Assembly (NCBI RefSeq): GCF_051014685.1
Contig: NC_135055.1
Location: forward strand, 23,953,501-24,017,500
Direction: 5' to 3'
Source: Ptiloglossa arizonensis
Lineage: Eukaryota > Arthropoda > Insecta > Hymenoptera > Colletidae
Length of the DNA: 64,000 nucleotides
Below, piece by piece: positions 59,146 to 64,000 of the stretch. Each line of letters starts with the position of its first letter. The first letter of the stretch is position 1. The notes beneath the pieces are model-generated. The model had not been told where the DNA came from and searched no databases. It worked only from the letters and a program-made list of their open reading frames with translations. The translations under genes and the position numbers were made by a program.

Positions 59146-59192
59146 CGATCGACGCGATCGACGCGATCGACGCGATCGACCCGATCGACCCG
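59146..59192. repeat. (CGATCGACG)n nonamer
   Basis: About five copies with a CCGATCGAC variant. Confidence 0.93.
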
Positions 59193-60041
59193 AGAAACGA
59201 CTCGACGTACGATTTACCGTAGTCGCGAGCAACCGGAGAACATCGCGGAACGCTACACGGGCCAATTCGACACCGTCGAACGCGCCCCGCGCGTCTTCTT
59301 CTCGTTTCGAGGGTCGCGGTTTCCGCGAGCGAGCACCGATTCACCGTCGATTCCGAAGGATCCTCGGTTGATCGGAGATCGCTGCGGGTTCCGCGGTGCG
59401 TAAAATCTGCCGGTGGCTGAGCACCGTCGCTCGGATCCGCCCCGTAATCGCTGGATTAATTTCGGGTGAAACTCCTGGCACTCGTGGAACTCGGGAGAAT
59501 TCGCGGCGGCTGAAAAACGACCGACCGGGCGGTGGAAGCGGGGGGCCGGTGAAAATAAAGCGAACGAACGCGGCTCGGTCGGAGCGGCGAGCTTCGAAGA
59601 GGCTGAATTTTAAAGGTAAATGATTACGAAGGGATCCGCGTAGGCGGGCATAGAACCGTTTCTCCGCAAAACGGAGAATAAAATAGTCACGCGTTTGTAT
59701 TTATTCATTCTCCCTCCCCTCGCCCCCTTTCCTCTTCTCGTTCCTTTACGCGGATTCTATTCCGTCGATTCTAGTCGATGTATTCAGCCGCGTTTCGCCG
59801 CCGCGGCCCGAATGAATGGCCGTACACATTCTGCCGCACGAATCGGCCCTATTACCGGCCCCGTTTCCCGCTTTCACGGTGCCGCGGCTACTTTTTCGCA
59901 CGCGCTGCGAGAGCTCGCGTGCGCCGGTCCCGGGCAATGTCGTTAAAAATACCGTTTCGAGCGGTATTCGTTCAAAGACTCGGACTCGGTCGATTGTTTC
60001 GTTCTCGGTCGTACGTTAACGATTCTCGACTAACGAGTCCC

Positions 60042-60134
60042 CGAGAACGCGCGAACTCGAGAACGCGAGAACGCGAGAACGCGAGAACGCGAGAACGCGA
60101 GAACGCGAGAACGCGAGAACGCGCGAACGCGAGT
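60042..60134. repeat. (GAGAACGC)n octamer
   Basis: About ten octamers. Translation in the + frame gives alternating Arg/Glu/Asn, an artefact. Confidence 0.97.
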
Positions 60135-60434
60135 GAAATTTTGTGGAAAATTTAGCGCAAGTTTGCTCGGAAGGTCGTCGCCGCGGTCGTCTTTCTCGCG
60201 GCTGGCGAGCGACGCGCTCGCAAAACCCCGTGGCGGCCGAGAGACAAGCGCCTCGTTCGGAGACCGGGATCGCAACGACGTGCTAATTACACGATGTTCC
60301 GCGTAACGAGATGCGGGTCCCGAGGGGGTTGCCCTTTTCGAATTAGACGGCAGGCAGGCGGTCGAGAGACGGAAGGAGGAAGCCCGGTCGGCAGCCCCAA
60401 CGGTTCCCGGTATCTCTCCCCCGGCCCTCGGGAT

Positions 60435-60478
60435 CCGAGAACCGAGAACCGAGAACCGAGAACCGAGAACCGAGAACG
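60435..60478. repeat. (GAGAACC)n heptamer
   Basis: Six copies. Confidence 0.95.
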
Positions 60479-61167
60479 CCCACCCCCGTCTTGCCCTCCC
60501 GCGTCTTCCTCTCGCGGTCCGCTCGAGCCGGCATCCTTTTTTCCTCCGAGTCGCGTTGCTCTCCGAAAATTCGTGCTCGCGGGCAGCGAGAAACGCTCGC
60601 GTCGCGTCGCGGTCCCGAGTCTGGTCGTCGCCCGCATGGTTCTCGTCGCCGCGTCCGGTGTATAAATAAAACGCGAGCCGTATCCTTCGCCGCGAAGAAG
60701 AGGAACGGGCTCCCGGGAAAACGAGGGAATCGGACCCGTCGAGCTTCCGGTCGAAGAAACGCGACGAGATCGCCTCTTTCTTCCGACCGGGCGAAGGGGG
60801 GGGCGGGTGACTCGGGTGCAGCGGCCCCGGGGTCCGCTCGAGGTCGAGCACGGCCCTGACCGGGCTCTCGAAGGCCGACAAACAACCTGCTGCTACCGAC
60901 ACCGCCGATGGAGGTCGCGTATTACCCTCTATTAATATCGTAATATAAACATAACTCGCGCGCGCGAGTCAGCGAGCCCGACGCGAGCGGGGCCGCACGA
61001 CCGAGCGAGACGCCGTTACACCGCAGGGAGACGAGAGCGCGTACAGCCGGGTTGATTTTCTGGGGTCGATTCCAGCCCGAAGGGGGCACACGGGAGGGGA
61101 GCAAGTGGCGCGTGATGAGTAGGGTGTGTTACACGCGCATTATGCGTGGTCCTGGCTGCTGCTAGCA

Positions 61168-61208
61168 CTCCCTCCCCTCCCCTCTCCTCTCCTCTCCTCT
61201 CCTTTCCT
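61168..61208. repeat. (CTCCT/CCCCT)n pyrimidine tract
   Basis: Pentamer array without purines. Confidence 0.9.
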
Positions 61209-61424
61209 CGCAACCCCGATTCTGCGAACGCGCGCCCCCTCGGTGCTGCTCGTCGCGCGTTTTATATATCGATGAACCGTCGAGGGTTACAACTATATCG
61301 GGTAATCGTTTCTGCGCGGTGCGGCGCGGTACAGCGCGGTACGGCGCGGCAACCCTCGTGAAAGGACCGTACGGCCGGCCGAACGGCCGCTCTTCGGCTT
61401 CCCGCTTCCGGGTAGGCGCTTCCA

Positions 61425-61485
61425 GCCCGAGCCGAAGCCCGAAGCCCGAAGCCCGAAGTCCGAAGCCCGAAGCCCGAAGCCCGAA
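61425..61485. repeat. (CGAAGCC)n heptamer
   Basis: About eight copies with one AAGTC variant. Confidence 0.95.
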
Positions 61486-62039
61486 TTCCCTCCGTTCTCC
61501 CCGATCCTCCGAACCTTTCGAAAACGGAAAGAATCCGCTTCCGGTTTTCTCCGAGGAGCGCGTCCTCGCTCGCGCGTCGAAAGGAAAAATCGACCTTTCG
61601 TTTTCGCGAGTCTCGGATGACCCGTGAAACGGCAGCGGGTACGCGCAAATCGCGCGAAAAATGTTTTCGCGTTCCGGTTCATCGTCGCGTTTCACGGTTT
61701 CGCGTCGACGATGCGACCGCTCTTCTGTTCGCCATTGGAAAATTAAACCGATCGCGTCGCAAGTAACACGGGCTCGCTTTCGAACGACGAGAAGTATCAT
61801 CGAGCGTCGCGTTCCCGCGGCGCAACGCGCGCTCGAAAAATCTGGATGATCTCCTCCCACCCTCTCTTCCCGTCCGCGCGTTGTTTTAACGATCCTTTGG
61901 AGTCACCCGGTACACGAGCTCGCGCAGTGGCGCACTTGACTGTAGCACGCACTCCATGCACGCAGGGGTTGAGGGTTCCATACGTTGCGGTATGGATTAG
62001 TTAGGCGGACACAATAATTTTGCCAGCACCCAAGGGCGA

Positions 62040-62043
<4 letters not shown>

Positions 62044-62092
<49 letters not shown>
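62044..62092. repeat. (CT)n microsatellite
   Basis: About 24 units. Confidence 0.97.
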
Positions 62093-62096
<4 letters not shown>

Positions 62097-62848
62097 GTTT
62101 GTCTCTGTCTCTCTCTCTGGCCCTCGTTCTCTCGGTTCGTCCGTTCGTTCCCTTCTTCTCCTTTCTTCGTTTCTGCCGGCGCGTCTCTCGGCGAAGCCGC
62201 GACGCTTCGAAGGGGTTTCGCGAATCCTCCGTCCCCGATGCGCGCGGCGCAAGGTCGGATCTCCGGACATCGCGATCGAGGTTCGAACGCGGGAAGCGGT
62301 TCCGCGATCTTCCCGTGGCGGTCGAAGCGATGGAAAAATAAAACGCGGCGATTCGGTCGTTCGATCGCGTTCGTGGTCGCGGTCGCGGTCGCGGCAGCTG
62401 CGGACATTTGGTCGCGTACGAGGCAAAACTTCCGCTTGATAATCTTCGTCCGGGTGGACGCGTTCGCGGGGAGAAAGGGAAAAAGAAGGAAGGAGTCGGT
62501 GGGAAGGGCGACGGTAGTCCCCGGCGATACGAGTCTCGAAAGCAGGGAACGAGGGACGCGGGAACGAACTCGGACCGGCGAGCCGAAGGAAGAAGCGGGG
62601 GAGAACCCCTGGCCACCCCTTATTAAGATTCCAGCTGTGGAATTCTACCTGCGCCGAGCTCGCTACTGGTCTTAAGTAAATAAAACACGACCGAGCCGCG
62701 TCGCCTCCGCAACGGCTCCGCTCTCGCTCGACCGGGTTTGCGTAGCTGCTCTTCGTCGTTGCCGTTCCTCCGGGTGGTTCGCCTTCTCCCTTCCTTTCGC
62801 TCTCTCCGCCCGTACTACCAGCTCGGCTCGTTCCTGTCGCTCTTTCCG

Positions 62849-62930
62849 CGCCTCGTCTCGCCTCGCCACGACTCGCCTCGCCTCGCCTCGCCTCGACTCG
62901 CCTCGACTCGCCTCGACTCGTTCGCGTCTC
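62849..62930. repeat. (CTCGC/CTCGA)n pentamer
   Basis: About 15 units. Third locus with this pentamer family. Confidence 0.95.
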
Positions 62931-63358
62931 GTTTTCTCGTCCATTATTACGGCTGCTTTGCCTACGTTTCTTCGCTCGTCCCCCGGCCCTCTCTTTCCAC
63001 TCCGTTCTCCGGCTCGCGCGCGAAACGCCGTAAGCGCACCTCCGACCGAGAATTCGGGATTTCGATTCGGCTCGATCGACCCTCAAGGACATACCGGAAT
63101 TCCACGGGATCGGCCCTCGGTGCGCACCGACCGATCGGAAGCGTTTTCTCTTTGAAGCGCGGACGCGGCTAAATTCTCCGTCGAATATTAGAACGCAACC
63201 CCGGCATCCCTCTGCGGAGGGGCGCGCGTTTCGCCGGCGTCGAGGCGAATAGGACTCGAATCGATCGCGCGGTAACGAACGCCGAGATCGCGTCCAAGTC
63301 TCGGGCGAAATTCGGTCGAGGTTTCGGCGAGCGAGGAACGCGGACGACGCGTCTCTCG

Positions 63359-63396
63359 ACGCGAGGCACGAGGCCCGAGGAACGAGGCACGAGGCG
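63359..63396. repeat. (ACGAGGC)n heptamer
   Basis: About five imperfect copies. Confidence 0.85.
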
Positions 63397-63660
63397 GAGG
63401 ATGACACAGAACCGCGGGGCTCGTTGTTCGTCGCGTTTACGCGTTACGGCAGCGGTGGCGCGAACAACGCCAGCGTCCCTTCCGCTCGGTACTCGTTCCG
63501 ACCCGACCACGGTGTCCCACGGAGAACGTTTTTAATATTCCCCGAGGCGGTGTTTGCGCCGCTGTCGTTGGAGGTTTCCCCGGAACGTGGACGGGGGAGC
63601 GACGAAGACCGCGAACCGGAGCAACGGACGCGCCTCCTCCGTGCACAATGCATCGGTTCG

Positions 63661-63712
63661 CGGCGGCGACGACGACGACCACGACTACGACCACGACCAC
63701 GACCACGATCGC
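63661..63712. repeat. (CGA)n and (CCACGA)n
   Basis: CGACGA trimers pass into CCACGA hexamers. Confidence 0.9.
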
Positions 63713-63740
63713 AACGGAGGAGCCTCGCCGATGCCTCTCC

Positions 63741-63797
63741 CGATACCGATACCGATACCGATACCGATACCGATACCGATACCGATACCGATACCGA
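63741..63797. repeat. (CGATAC)n hexamer
   Basis: Nine copies. Confidence 0.97.
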
Positions 63798-64000
63798 GGC
63801 GCTCCGGCGGTAACGCCGGTCGCTACCGACGCCGACGCGAGCGAACATCCGCTCGGCTCGGTGCGTCCCGATCGCTTCGGGCTCCGTGATAACCACGGCA
63901 GCTACGCGCGCGCCTCGTCCTTCTTGCACGAGCCGCTTCCCGTCCTCCGTGTCTGGCTGTGTTTGTCCGGAGAATCAGACACGGAGGACACACGAATACC

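Noticed and set aside
61916..61990. tRNA-like A and B box words (TGGCGCACTTG and GGTTCCATACG)
   Set aside because: Both boxes carry mismatches, and no acceptor or anticodon stems form. It may be a SINE remnant at most.

Overview
The window reads as eukaryotic, almost certainly insect nuclear DNA. The bacterial layout of packed genes and operons is absent. The sequence is visibly GC- and CpG-rich (TCG/CGA words everywhere), very dense in short tandem repeats, and has no recognisable transposon. That combination fits a hymenopteran such as a bee or ant, but the species cannot be named from the sequence.

Only one protein-coding exon can be supported: 19626-19729 on the + strand, a 104-nt internal exon whose translation contains SFNMGYLVSPYPYPNG. 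I recognise this from memory as the conserved proline/tyrosine segment of insect Pangolin (TCF/LEF, the nuclear effector of Wnt/Wingless signalling), which lies between the N-terminal beta-catenin-binding region and the HMG box. I could find neither the beta-catenin-binding exon upstream nor the next exon or HMG box downstream. The window is therefore best read as >19.6 kb of intron, one exon, then >44 kb of intron.

The most interesting signal is at 53449/53450, 33.7 kb into the downstream intron. It is a textbook recursive-splicing (ratchet, zero-length exon) site: a TTAAC branch point, a long pyrimidine tract, about 96 nt without any AG, then CAG directly abutting GTAAGT, with a second donor 59 nt further on. 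The coding exon shares the AG|GTAAG architecture because it begins with GTAAGG. This makes it comparable to the fly Ubx microexons, which can be re-spliced after inclusion.

The rest of the introns holds dozens of microsatellites, with units of 2-11 bp and mostly CpG-containing. It also holds AT-richer blocks carrying clusters of homeodomain, POU, SOX, CRE, E-box and TCF words, palindromes, and two pairs of diverged local duplications. These blocks are candidate enhancers. That assignment rests on base composition and motif words only, with no alignment. Layout: 1-19.6 kb intron with repeats and blocks near 0.9, 8 and 15 kb; 19.6 kb exon plus pyrimidine tract; 20-34 kb blocks near 21.7, 24.3, 25.4, 27.5, 32 and 33.1 kb; 35.5-39.5 kb the densest homeodomain-word zone; 41-51 kb mostly repeat-rich; 52-56.6 kb ratchet point surrounded by several candidate regulatory blocks; 57-64 kb repeat-rich intron. 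The many long open frames are Arg/Ser-rich by-products of CpG-rich, stop-poor sequence and are not annotated as genes.
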